Assembly: GCA_028683855.1 (NCBI GenBank)
Contig: JAQUHA010000015.1
Coordinates: forward strand, 31,250-95,249
Direction of reading: 5' to 3'
Length of the DNA stretch: 64,000 nucleotides
Origin: Desulfuromonadaceae bacterium
GTDB lineage: Bacteria > Desulfobacterota > Desulfuromonadia > Geobacterales > Pseudopelobacteraceae
Below the pieces are notes generated by a model. The model did no database searches. It was not told the origin of the DNA and saw nothing but the letters and a program-made list of their open reading frames with translations. The number at the start of each line of letters is the position of its first letter. Position 1 is the first letter of the stretch. This document shows, piece by piece, positions 1 to 11,072 of the stretch. Made by a program: the position numbers and the translations under genes.

Positions 1-1623
1 ATTGTTTTCTGCAATCGGTACAGACTTTCCAAGTCCTTTTATGAAAACCTTGGAAGGGTCAACCCCCTCATGACTTATAAGGTAGGATGCCGCTGCAATT
101 GCTCGCTTTAATGACAAATCCATGTTGTATGATAAAGAACCAATCGAATCGGTATGACCATCTATTTTTATATATAACCATTTTTTATCTTTTCTGATCT
201 GCTCCGCAACTTCAGAGAGCATTTTTTTACCACCTTCAGAGAGTGTCCACTGATCGAAATCGAAAGTTACGTCAGGAAAACGAAATTTTCTGTATACAGA
301 CATACGCTCTGGCAGTGCAACAGCTGGCGGGAGAGTAACCTGCGACCCTTTTACATCAATGCCAAAAAGTGGGCTTATCCCACGAATTCTGTCTAGTGTA
401 TAGTCTATTGCACTTGCTTCGCGATCTTCAGTTTTGAGAGGTTGAAGGGTTATCTCTTCATCTCTTGACTTTAACGGTATTTCCACAGGAATAACCGGTG
501 ATGTTAAATTTGAAGACGCCTGTTGTGGAGATATTACTATCTGACCATACGGTTTAATAAGAATTTCTTCTGTTTCGGGTTCAAGCTCGACTTCAAGTTT
601 ACTAACAGGTGCGGATTGAGGTGCGGAAGCTTTGAGCAAGAGAGTGGAGATAGGAATAATTTTTAATGGTTTAAGCGCTTCCTTGATTTTACTTCGTGCT
701 GACACACGCCTTCCAACAGAAGGTATGGGATTTACATATGTGCCAACACCCTGGCAGGAACTTATACCAAAAATAAATTTAATTTCCGGGTCATTCGGTC
801 CTAAACCGGTCCCAAGCGAGGAATTTAAAGTAAAATGAGGGTTTAAAAAATATTGAGCTCCTATAGAAGCCTCAACGCTATAAGCACTGAATATTTTTGA
901 ATTTACCCTGTTTCTTTCTTCTGTTCCATAAGGATTAGTATCCTCAACGTAATATCTGTCCGTACCTGCAACAATTTCCGTAAGAAGTTTAAGACGAGGT
1001 ATAGGTGTATACTCAACGCCAGCGCCAAAAACAAATTCATCACCCAGTGAAACAGTGGTTTTTCCGTAGCTGGAGTTGAGAGAAGTGTCTACGGCAGTAG
1101 GAAGAATAGTTGTCTTTTTAATCGCCCCGGCTTTGAGATATCCCGCAGAAACGTGTACTCCAAAATCATTCTTGTTGTATGAAGCGACAATTTTTGCCGA
1201 AATATCTGTTGCTCCGTCAATATCTCTGCTTTCTGAAACATGACGCTGCCCCAAAAGATCAACTGCAACTTTAAGATCTGAAGAACGCCCACCCAGAAAA
1301 CGCAGCTTTGTTCCTAAATCCAGAGTCCCTCTGCCTGAAATATCGTCATCACCGTTAAAAAATATATTAGGATATGCACCGTAAACTTCCCAGAAAGTAC
1401 CTATTCCCAAAGTAATAGTAACCGGCATTATAAGAGAACTCTTCTGTGAAAAAATCTGATTTTCACCATAGCAGGACCAGACACCAATACAGATATTTCC
1501 CGCATCAATAGTTTCTGCTGAAGAAACATTAATCAGACCACTTGAACCCGACTGTGCAGGACTTGCGTCTGCAAAGGAAGGAAAAACACAAAAGAGCATA
1601 AGAGCGATGATTAAATTTATCAC
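1..1623 (-). CDS. OmpA-family outer-membrane protein (3' end outside window)
   Basis: An open frame of 541 codons runs leftward from a GTG start and leaves the window without a stop. Residues 1-18 form a hydrophobic signal peptide ending SFADA. The middle, about 50-330, has the alternating pattern of a beta-barrel. A proline-rich linker follows, and from about residue 455 there is an OmpA/MotB peptidoglycan-binding domain: TFDFDQWTLSEGG, then IDGHTDSIGS and a helix around LKRAIAAASYL, then KVFIKGLGKSVP. The family anchors the outer membrane to peptidoglycan. The GTG was chosen because it directly precedes the signal peptide; an internal ATG eight codons later would cut into it. The specific cargo or role cannot be read from the sequence. 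Confidence 0.85.
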   Translation of the reverse strand, partial: MINLIIALMLFCVFPSFADASPAQSGSSGLINVSSAETIDAGNICIGVWSCYGENQIFSQKSSLIMPVTITLGIGTFWEVYGAYPNIFFNGDDDISGRGTLDLGTKLRFLGGRSSDLKVAVDLLGQRHVSESRDIDGATDISAKIVASYNKNDFGVHVSAGYLKAGAIKKTTILPTAVDTSLNSSYGKTTVSLGDEFVFGAGVEYTPIPRLKLLTEIVAGTDRYYVEDTNPYGTEERNRVNSKIFSAYSVEASIGAQYFLNPHFTLNSSLGTGLGPNDPEIKFIFGISSCQGVGTYVNPIPSVGRRVSARSKIKEALKPLKIIPISTLLLKASAPQSAPVSKLEVELEPETEEILIKPYGQIVISPQQASSNLTSPVIPVEIPLKSRDEEITLQPLKTEDREASAIDYTLDRIRGISPLFGIDVKGSQVTLPPAVALPERMSVYRKFRFPDVTFDFDQWTLSEGGKKMLSEVAEQIRKDKKWLYIKIDGHTDSIGSLSYNMDLSLKRAIAAASYLISHEGVDPSKVFIKGLGKSVPIAENN

Positions 1624-1679
1624 TCTACCGCCTACCAGATCTTATTTTAAACAATTTATTGAATATCATAGAATCTGTT

Positions 1680-1955
1680 CTACCCAAGTACCATTTCTTT
1701 AAGCTCTTTACCAACTTTAAAAAAAGGGAGTTTCTTTGGACTTACTTTTATGGGTTCACCCGTTTTCGGATTTCTACCTGTATATGTTCCGTACTCTTTA
1801 ATAACAAAGCTGCCTAGACCACGAATTTCAATGCGATCCCCCGCAGTCATAGCCTCTGTCATAGAAGAAAAAATCAAATTAACAAGTTCTTCCGCACGTT
1901 TAATCGGTAAATCTTTTTTCAGTGCCAATTGCTCGATAAGTTCAGATTTATTCAT
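1680..1955 (-). CDS. HU/IHF-family DNA-binding protein (IHF-beta-like)
   Basis: This is a 91-residue DNA-bending nucleoid protein, the usual family length. It begins MNKSELIEQLA, has the beta-arm segment GRNPKTGEPIKV with the conserved Pro that intercalates into DNA, and ends with LPFFKVGKELKEMV. RIEIRGLGSF matches the body of the fold and looks more like IHF-beta than HU, but the two cannot be firmly separated by eye. A GGAGGG ribosome binding site lies five bases before the ATG. A TATAAT-like -10 element sits just upstream, between this gene and the TPR gene, so it is probably transcribed on its own. IHF-type proteins also assist sigma-54 promoters and Mu-type transposition. Confidence 0.93.
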   Translation of the reverse strand: MNKSELIEQLALKKDLPIKRAEELVNLIFSSMTEAMTAGDRIEIRGLGSFVIKEYGTYTGRNPKTGEPIKVSPKKLPFFKVGKELKEMVLG

Positions 1956-2007
1956 TGTTCCCTCCAGAAACTTATGAAAAATATTTCAAACCCGCTACCC
2001 ATTATAT

Positions 2008-3036
2008 TTAATGACATGATTTTTTCAGATACTTCTTAAGTATAACAGCAGCATCCTCATATCGCCCCATCTCGTGAAGCAACCCATAAAGTTTTTCTGC
2101 GGCAGTTCTCGCATATCCTGTGTGCAGCAGTTCAGCATACTGATTTACTGCAGTTTCATAATCCTTTGTCATCTCATATATTTCTGCACGCAAGAGAAGA
2201 GCGTATTCAGGCATTATCCCATCTACAATCATCAACTCAACTACCTTCAATGCTTCCTGAAAACGATTATGATCGAAAAGTAGAAGTGCCAGTGCCAACC
2301 AAGCAAGAGAGTTTTCATTGTTCAACTTGATAGATGCGCGGAAATTTAGTTCTGCTTCACCATCGTCGCCAAGCCGATGAAGTAGTTTGCCTTTTTCGTA
2401 GCAGTATATGTCCTCTGGAGTATGTGCGAGGCATTTCTCAAAACCAGCCAATGCTTCCTCATGCTCATCACGGCTTGCAGCGGCGTAGGCGTATGCAAAT
2501 TCCTCTCCTAGTTGCGAATAACGATCATACTGGTCATTAGGAAGCTGTTGAATAAGGAGTTCATAATACTCCATAAGGGGAAGTAATTCTTCCGAATACG
2601 TATCAGAACCACCCCCTCCGGTATGTGATGCAGAACACGATGTACATGATGACGTTGGAATTAAAACTTCAGTACTCTCCTCCGCCCCCCTGTAACTTTC
2701 CAACAGCCTCTCCGCGTTTTCCCGTAAAACAACGTCATAAGTCAGTGTTTTTACAAGTTCAAGATGATCAATGGCTCTGTCAGAATCCCCTCTTGAATAA
2801 GCATACTCAGCCTCTTCAATATTGAGCTGAGCTAATTTATAATTCGCATTATCAATATTTTTTATAAAAGTAGATTTTATATCGGCATATTCATCTCTAC
2901 TTGAGCATAGATTCAACCCATCCTCATAACACCCTCTTGCATCATAAAAACTGCCTGACTCCATGAGCTTATCCCCCTTAGACAATAAGTCTGACGGAGA
3001 TTTAGTAAACAAGCGTCTAAAAAGACTCACAAACAT
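2008..3036 (-). CDS. TPR-repeat protein
   Basis: The 342-residue soluble protein is built of helical pairs with tetratricopeptide spacing. Examples are the N-terminal LLSKGDKLMESGSFYDARG, a middle block around YCYEKGKLLHRLGDDGEAE, and C-terminal repeats around YALLLRAEIYEMTKDYETA and AAEKLYGLLHEMGRYEDAA. A low-complexity break with SCTSCSASHTGGGG at about residue 140 separates an N-terminal from a C-terminal TPR set. The frame opens further upstream, but the ATG beginning MFVSLFRR was preferred because an AAGGG ribosome binding site precedes it; this leaves a 20-base overlap with the end of rlmD. Such proteins are scaffolds for other proteins. No partner is evident. Confidence 0.75.
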   Translation of the reverse strand: MFVSLFRRLFTKSPSDLLSKGDKLMESGSFYDARGCYEDGLNLCSSRDEYADIKSTFIKNIDNANYKLAQLNIEEAEYAYSRGDSDRAIDHLELVKTLTYDVVLRENAERLLESYRGAEESTEVLIPTSSCTSCSASHTGGGGSDTYSEELLPLMEYYELLIQQLPNDQYDRYSQLGEEFAYAYAAASRDEHEEALAGFEKCLAHTPEDIYCYEKGKLLHRLGDDGEAELNFRASIKLNNENSLAWLALALLLFDHNRFQEALKVVELMIVDGIMPEYALLLRAEIYEMTKDYETAVNQYAELLHTGYARTAAEKLYGLLHEMGRYEDAAVILKKYLKKSCH

Positions 3037-4351
3037 CCTTCCCTTTTGAGAGCAAGGTAACACTCTCAATATGAAAACTTTGCGGAAACATATCGATCGG
3101 TACTGATGTTATAACACTGTATCCAGATTTATTTAAAAGGCTACAATCACGAGCCAGCGTACTTGGATCGCAAGAAACATATATGAGCCTTTCCGGTTGC
3201 AGCCTGACAATATCGGATACGGCTTCACCAACCCCTGAACGAGGAGGATCCAGCAGGAGAATATTGAATTTCTCCTTACGGTCGGCAAAACGTCGAAGAG
3301 CCAGTGGAACATCATCACAAAAAAAACTTGCATTTTTCACATGGTTAAATTCTGCGTTGAATTCTGCTGCTCGAATTGAATCCGGATTAGCTTCTACTCC
3401 GGTAACATCAGCAACTTCTGCTGAGAGCGGAAGCGAAAAATTCCCATTGCCGCAATACAAGTCCAGAAGTCTATCTGAGTCCACAAATGATCCAAGTCGC
3501 CTGATTACTGATAAGATCTCTATATTTTGCGCCTGATTCACCTGCGCGAAACCACCTGGCGGATAGTATAACTCAACGGCTTTATTATCATTATGCAGAG
3601 AAGTCATGCTATACGAAATATCTGAACTTCCCCATATTTTCTCTATGGTATCATTTCCGGCAACCTTAAGAAACAGACCGGTACAGACAGAATGTTTTTT
3701 CACCTGTTCTACAAGATAACTCTCGCCTTCCGGTGTGATTGTTCTGTTTTGATGAATAATAACAATAACTGAGTTGTCACCGGCATTTATAGTAAGTTGG
3801 AAAACCGACTCTATAGAAGAATAGGATGCTAAAACTCCTCTTAACTTTTTGAGCGTTCTATTTATAACCGGAAGAGCTACAGGACACCAATCCCCGGCAT
3901 CTTCCACTTCATGCGAGCCCTGTCGGTAAAAACCGATGTTAAGCTTTCCGTTTTTCAGTGCAGTTTTAAATTGAAATCTACCACGATATCCATATTTAAA
4001 AGGAGCCGGAATAATATTTTCAATTTTTTCAGCAGAGACTCTCGCCCCTCTCCAGAGGGTTTCCGTCAGAATTTCACGTTTTTGCACCAACTGTTCAGGA
4101 TAATTAATATGTTGCCAACTGCACCCGCCACATTTTCCAAAAATTGGGCATTCTGGAATAGCCCTTAAATCAGATGGTGAAGTAATCTCTACTATCGATG
4201 CATTACAGTAAGATTTTTTATTACCGGTTAATTTCACATGGAGCTGGTCACCTGGACAGCTGTATGGGACAAAACAGACTTTTCCATCAATCCGGCAAAC
4301 ACCGCTACCACCAAATGCGAGCCTGTCTATAGTTACTTTTACCTCAGACAT
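3017..4351 (-). CDS. rlmD: 23S rRNA (uracil-1939-C5) methyltransferase RlmD
   Basis: SAM-dependent rRNA m5U methyltransferase of the RumA/TrmA family, 444 residues. The N-terminal TRAM RNA-binding domain (about 1-60) is followed by the iron-sulfur cysteines of this family (CPIFGKCGGCSW, with an earlier Cys). The SAM-binding motif is LLDLYCGNGNFSLPLS and the catalytic region holds DPPRSG and YVSCDPSTLARD, whose first Cys is the nucleophile of the VSCDP motif. It starts one base after the stop of the upstream small gene and overlaps the TPR gene, so the three probably form one transcript. The choice between RlmD and another RumA-like paralogue (RlmCD type) cannot be settled by sequence reading alone. 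Confidence 0.88.
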   Translation of the reverse strand: MSEVKVTIDRLAFGGSGVCRIDGKVCFVPYSCPGDQLHVKLTGNKKSYCNASIVEITSPSDLRAIPECPIFGKCGGCSWQHINYPEQLVQKREILTETLWRGARVSAEKIENIIPAPFKYGYRGRFQFKTALKNGKLNIGFYRQGSHEVEDAGDWCPVALPVINRTLKKLRGVLASYSSIESVFQLTINAGDNSVIVIIHQNRTITPEGESYLVEQVKKHSVCTGLFLKVAGNDTIEKIWGSSDISYSMTSLHNDNKAVELYYPPGGFAQVNQAQNIEILSVIRRLGSFVDSDRLLDLYCGNGNFSLPLSAEVADVTGVEANPDSIRAAEFNAEFNHVKNASFFCDDVPLALRRFADRKEKFNILLLDPPRSGVGEAVSDIVRLQPERLIYVSCDPSTLARDCSLLNKSGYSVITSVPIDMFPQSFHIESVTLLSKGKDVCESF

Positions 4352-4352
4352 A

Positions 4353-4697
4353 TCAGACTCGCGGCATTCTCATGTTCATTTTCTTTGATATCTTCAAATA
4401 CTCCTTGAAAACAAAACGAGGGGCAAAATCAGGAACGGAGATATAATGCTTTGCCGTTTCATCAAACTCTTCAAGCAACTTCTTGCGGACAGCATCAACG
4501 TCGGTCTCCAACACCGCCATTTTTTGAAGCATTCTTTCAAACCTTACTGTTGTACCAAGCCTGATAACAGCATCATTGTATTCATTATCAGTTTCAAAAT
4601 ATCTTCTTTCAACCGCAATATCACAAGCAACCATCAACTTCACGTGAAAATAACCTCCAAAATAGTGGCTTGTGTGATCAGTAACTGAAGTAATCAT
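4353..4697 (-). CDS. Conserved hypothetical protein upstream of rlmD
   Basis: A 114-residue protein that I do not recognise. It has no signal peptide or membrane segment. The N-terminal half (HYFGGYFHVKLMVACDIAV) looks beta-rich and the centre is a charged helix (MLQKMAVLETDVDAVRKKLLEEF) that may form a short coiled coil; it ends in the basic KKMNMRMPRV. A GAGAGAGA ribosome binding site precedes the ATG. Its tight coupling to rlmD (one-base gap) and proximity to queE suggest an RNA-modification neighbourhood, but this is only context. Confidence 0.65.
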   Translation of the reverse strand: MITSVTDHTSHYFGGYFHVKLMVACDIAVERRYFETDNEYNDAVIRLGTTVRFERMLQKMAVLETDVDAVRKKLLEEFDETAKHYISVPDFAPRFVFKEYLKISKKMNMRMPRV

Positions 4698-4729
4698 AGT
4701 TGGTGTCTCTCTCTTCTTTGCATTATCAA

Positions 4730-5479
4730 TTAAAGCACACTCAGCATTCTATGCATCTGCGGAATAACCCTTACATCAGAGAGATGTACACTGACAATCT
4801 CCTGGATTCTAAAAAGTTTGGAGTAACTTATACCTACAGTACCATCGGGGAGTGTAAGCGGCTGCAAGAAGATTGGAATTGCAGTATCCACCGAAGAGAT
4901 AACATTACAGACCTGACTGATTTCAGCATCAGTGGTCAGGTCACAGAGCACGATTTTAACGGAAAGATTGCATCCGTACGACTTGCGAAGGAAGGCAGCA
5001 TGAGACTCCCAAAGCTGCTCGGTACAACCTGCAGTAGACGGCAACTTCATATCCATGCTTATGTAGTCAACGTTGCTCTTAACCTTCTCCAGAGCAAGAT
5101 GCATTGTTCCATTTGTTTCAAGAAAAATTGGGAGTACTTTTCTTAGTTTTGGGAAGAGCCGAGCAAGAGCATCAGCCTGAAGCAGCGGTTCTCCACCTGT
5201 AAAGCTTACAGAATGATGTACGCCGGGCAACTGGTTACACCAGTCATTCATAATTTCAGATAGCTCAGTCAGAGTCAGCGGCTGTGGAATATTAATAAAG
5301 ACGCCTGAACCAGGTTTTGACTCGATTCTACATATATCCGATTTTGCGTAATCAGTGTCGCAGTATCTGCAATCAAGGTTACACTCCATCAAACGCACAA
5401 AAATCTGTCGACGCCCGACCAGCACCCCTTCACCTTGAATCGATGAAAAAATTTCACTTACATGAACTGCATCACTCAT
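4730..5479 (-). CDS. queE: 7-carboxy-7-deazaguanine synthase QueE
   Basis: Radical-SAM enzyme that contracts 6-carboxytetrahydropterin to 7-carboxy-7-deazaguanine, the third step of queuosine synthesis. The 249-residue protein opens with the QueE signature FSSIQGEG at about residue 10, followed by RLMECNLDCRYCDTDY, whose CX3CX2C cysteines hold the 4Fe-4S cluster. FTGGEPLLQ and FLETNGT are further family motifs. It overlaps the end of queD by eight bases, so the pair is translationally coupled. Length agrees with the longer QueE subgroup. Confidence 0.93.
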   Translation of the reverse strand: MSDAVHVSEIFSSIQGEGVLVGRRQIFVRLMECNLDCRYCDTDYAKSDICRIESKPGSGVFINIPQPLTLTELSEIMNDWCNQLPGVHHSVSFTGGEPLLQADALARLFPKLRKVLPIFLETNGTMHLALEKVKSNVDYISMDMKLPSTAGCTEQLWESHAAFLRKSYGCNLSVKIVLCDLTTDAEISQVCNVISSVDTAIPIFLQPLTLPDGTVGISYSKLFRIQEIVSVHLSDVRVIPQMHRMLSVL

Positions 5480-5840
5480 AATAACATGCAGAAGCGTTAT
5501 CTGATTCCCAAACAGTAATTGACTGGACCTTTATATTGTCATTATTCAATTTTTTTGAAATGCGTTCATAAAGATATTTGGAGATATTTTCTGATGAGGG
5601 CGAACTATCTTTAAATGCAGGGTTCTCGTTAATATATTTATGGTCAAGTTCATTGATTACAGAACCAGCCTCCAGTTTCAATACCTTAAAGTCTATTCCC
5701 AAACCTGCCTTGTCCAGTTCACGCGCAGTAACCGCAACCTCAACTTTCCAATTATGACCATGCAAATTTTCACAATCACCCTGATAGTTTATAAGATTAT
5801 GAGCAGCAGCAAAACTGGTGCGTATGGTCAATGTATACAT
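5472..5840 (-). CDS. queD: 6-carboxytetrahydropterin synthase QueD
   Basis: PTPS-family enzyme converting dihydroneopterin triphosphate to 6-carboxytetrahydropterin, the second step towards preQ0. In its 122 residues the catalytic Cys and zinc ligands are seen as FAAAHNL and CENLHGHNW, and the later WESDNASA carries the conserved Glu. The ATG has a GGGAG site nine bases upstream. With queE immediately downstream and queH at 38.35 kb, three queuosine steps are represented; folE and queC are not in this window. Confidence 0.94.
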   Translation of the reverse strand: MYTLTIRTSFAAAHNLINYQGDCENLHGHNWKVEVAVTARELDKAGLGIDFKVLKLEAGSVINELDHKYINENPAFKDSSPSSENISKYLYERISKKLNNDNIKVQSITVWESDNASACYYE

Positions 5841-5895
5841 TATAAAGAACTCCCTCTATTTATGACTATTCTTCTTTCAAGAGTTGGATACTACA

Positions 5896-5928
5896 CAAAA
5901 AAACAGACAACCACAAGTGGTTGCCTGT
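5896..5928 (-). terminator. Rho-independent terminator of metY
   Basis: On the minus strand a 12-base-pair stem (arms around ACAGGCAACCAC and GTGGTTGTCTGT, one G-U pair, two-base loop) is followed directly by a run of seven T. It lies 24 bases past the metY stop and separates metY from queD. Confidence 0.85.
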
Positions 5929-5951
5929 CAATCAACTCGATTTATTTTGTG

Positions 5952-7238
5952 TTAACTCTGTGATACTGCGAGAGCTTGATCTATATCCGCGATTATATCA
6001 TCAACAGATTCAATACCGACCGAAAGTCTTATAAAATCGGCGGTAACTCCAGATGAAATCTGCTCTTCATCCGTCAACTGCTGATGCGTAGTTGACGCTG
6101 GATGAATTACCAGTGATTTGGCATCACCAATATTTGCAAGATGTGATAGCAACTTCACGCTGTCTATGAACTTCTTAGCAGCCTCCATCCCACCTTTAAT
6201 CCCAAAACCAATTATTGCCCCCTCCCCCTTCGGAAGATATTTAAGAGCTCTGGTATGATCTTTATGGCTGGAAAGTCCGGGATAATTAACCCATAAAACA
6301 AGTGGGTGCTCCTCAAGCCAATTGGCAACAGCACGGGCGTTTTCAACATGACGTGACATACGAACATGCAGAGTTTCCAATCCGAGAATAATCTGATGCG
6401 AATTAAAGGGAGAAATGCACGCTCCCATATCACGAAGCAATGATACCCGCATTTTGACTATGTATGATATTGCCCCCAGTGCATCCCAGTATTTAATGCC
6501 GTGATAAGATTGATCAGGTTCGGTAAATTCAGGAAACTTGCCGTTATTCCATGGGAATTTGCCGCTATCAACAACCGCTCCCCCAATACTTGTACCATGA
6601 CCGCCAATAAATTTTGTCAGCGAATAGACAACAATATCAGCACCATGCTCTAGTGGCTTAAAAAGAAAAGGTGTCGTTACCGTGTTATCGACAACGTATG
6701 GGATTCCGGCATCATGGGCAACAGCAGCAATAGCTTCAAAATCATCAACATTATTTTTGGGATTCCCAACAGACTCACTATAGACCAGCCTGGTTTTTCC
6801 ATCGATAGCCTGACGGATTTCTTCAGGATTGGATGTATCAACAAACTTCACTGTTATACCAAACCTGGGAAGAGTATAGTGGAAGAGGTTATATGTACCA
6901 CCATAAAGGTAGCTTGTTGAGACTATATTATCACCGGCTTTGGCGATATTAAGGACTGCGTATGTTATTGCTGCCTGCCCCGAAGAGACAGCCAGAGCCG
7001 CAACGCCACCATCCAGGGCGGCAAGCCGCTGTTCAAGAACATCTGTTGTTGGATTCATAAGTCGGGTATAAATATTTCCAAACTCTTTGAGACCAAAAAG
7101 ATTGGCTGCATGTTCAGAGCTCTTGAAAACGTAGGATGTAGTCTGATAAAGCGGCACCGCCCTCGACTGTGTGGTTGGATCAGGAGACTGACCGGCATGA
7201 AGAGTTAAAGTTTCAAAAGAGTGTAGTGTTGCAGACAT
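5952..7238 (-). CDS. metY: O-acetylhomoserine sulfhydrylase (MetY type)
   Basis: PLP enzyme of the Cys/Met metabolism family that makes homocysteine directly from O-acetylhomoserine and sulfide; cytoplasmic. The 428-residue length fits MetY better than the roughly 390-residue MetB/MetC/MetZ enzymes. Motifs are [27 protein letters not shown] and the PLP lysine K209 in [10 protein letters not shown]. The frame opens 17 codons earlier, but [10 protein letters not shown] was chosen because of an AGGGGG site six bases before it and agreement with family N-termini. It diverges from a sulfate permease, so the two form a sulfur-assimilation pair. It has its own promoter and terminator. Confidence 0.92.
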   Translation of the reverse strand: MSATLHSFETLTLHAGQSPDPTTQSRAVPLYQTTSYVFKSSEHAANLFGLKEFGNIYTRLMNPTTDVLEQRLAALDGGVAALAVSSGQAAITYAVLNIAKAGDNIVSTSYLYGGTYNLFHYTLPRFGITVKFVDTSNPEEIRQAIDGKTRLVYSESVGNPKNNVDDFEAIAAVAHDAGIPYVVDNTVTTPFLFKPLEHGADIVVYSLTKFIGGHGTSIGGAVVDSGKFPWNNGKFPEFTEPDQSYHGIKYWDALGAISYIVKMRVSLLRDMGACISPFNSHQIILGLETLHVRMSRHVENARAVANWLEEHPLVLWVNYPGLSSHKDHTRALKYLPKGEGAIIGFGIKGGMEAAKKFIDSVKLLSHLANIGDAKSLVIHPASTTHQQLTDEEQISSGVTADFIRLSVGIESVDDIIADIDQALAVSQS

Positions 7239-7280
7239 AGATCCCCCTGATATATACAAAGCTGATACTTGGTGTTCGTA

Positions 7281-7309
7281 AAAATACAATTTACACGTAA
7301 AACAGTCAA
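7281..7309 (-). promoter_or_regulatory. Sigma-70 promoter for metY
   Basis: Leftward TTGACT, a 17-base spacer and TATTTT, placing the transcription start about 35-40 bases before the metY ATG. I saw no SAM riboswitch in the leader, which is too short for one. Confidence 0.6.
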
Positions 7310-7334
7310 GTTTATTTCACAAACCTAAATACCC

Positions 7335-7358
7335 AAACTGAGTTAAATTAAACTGAGT
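7335..7358 (+). repeat. Direct repeat AAACTGAGT, two copies
   Basis: AAACTGAGT occurs twice with a 15-base period in the metY-sulP intergenic region. Such spacing, about one and a half helical turns, could suit an activator, but no regulator is identified. Confidence 0.4.
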
Positions 7359-7393
7359 ACGTTTGAATTATTATTTCAACACTTCACTTTAGA

Positions 7394-7410
7394 TTGACTG
7401 CCGCAGTCAA
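7394..7410. promoter_or_regulatory. Palindrome upstream of the sulfate permease
   Basis: TTGACTGC, one base, GCAGTCAA: a perfect 8-base inverted repeat ending 19 bases before the permease ATG. It could be an operator or a short leader hairpin. The regulator is unknown. Confidence 0.45.
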
Positions 7411-7429
7411 CAGTTTCAGGTTCTAAACA

Positions 7430-10841
<3,412 letters not shown>

Positions 10842-10883
10842 ATAAATACCTCCGGAGATGTCGATAGCATACAGGCAGAAGCA

Positions 10884-10915
10884 TTGTCAACCTAATGAAA
10901 TATAATGGTTGACAA
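10884..10915. promoter_or_regulatory. BirA (biotin repressor) operator for bioBD
   Basis: TTGTCAACC, 14 bases, GGTTGACAA is a perfect 9-base inverted repeat 43 bases before bioB. It matches the known BirA operator form (TTGTAAACC-spacer-GGTTTACAA in enterics) apart from a base at the fifth position. On the leftward strand the inner arm supplies a TTGACA -35, so a bound repressor would block the bioB promoter. Confidence 0.8.
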
Positions 10916-11072
10916 ACATATAAATTACCACTCTGCACTCCAGTAAAAAACAGACTCAGAGCGTTATCCAGCGAATATAATTATTGGACAAAAAAGCTTA
11001 TGAAGTGGTAGCCTGCAATTCAAACTCAACCTATCGTACAGTTCGCATTCAAACGGAGTACAACCAAGAGAG

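Noticed and set aside
2625..2825. Cys-rich SCTSCSASHTGGGG stretch in the TPR protein as a metal site
   Set aside because: Two spaced Cys in a low-complexity linker without partner ligands look like a flexible hinge, not a folded site.
7239..7429. Possible SAM or other sulfur riboswitch before metY or the permease
   Set aside because: After placing the metY promoter only about 35-40 bases of leader remain, and no riboswitch core was found on either strand.
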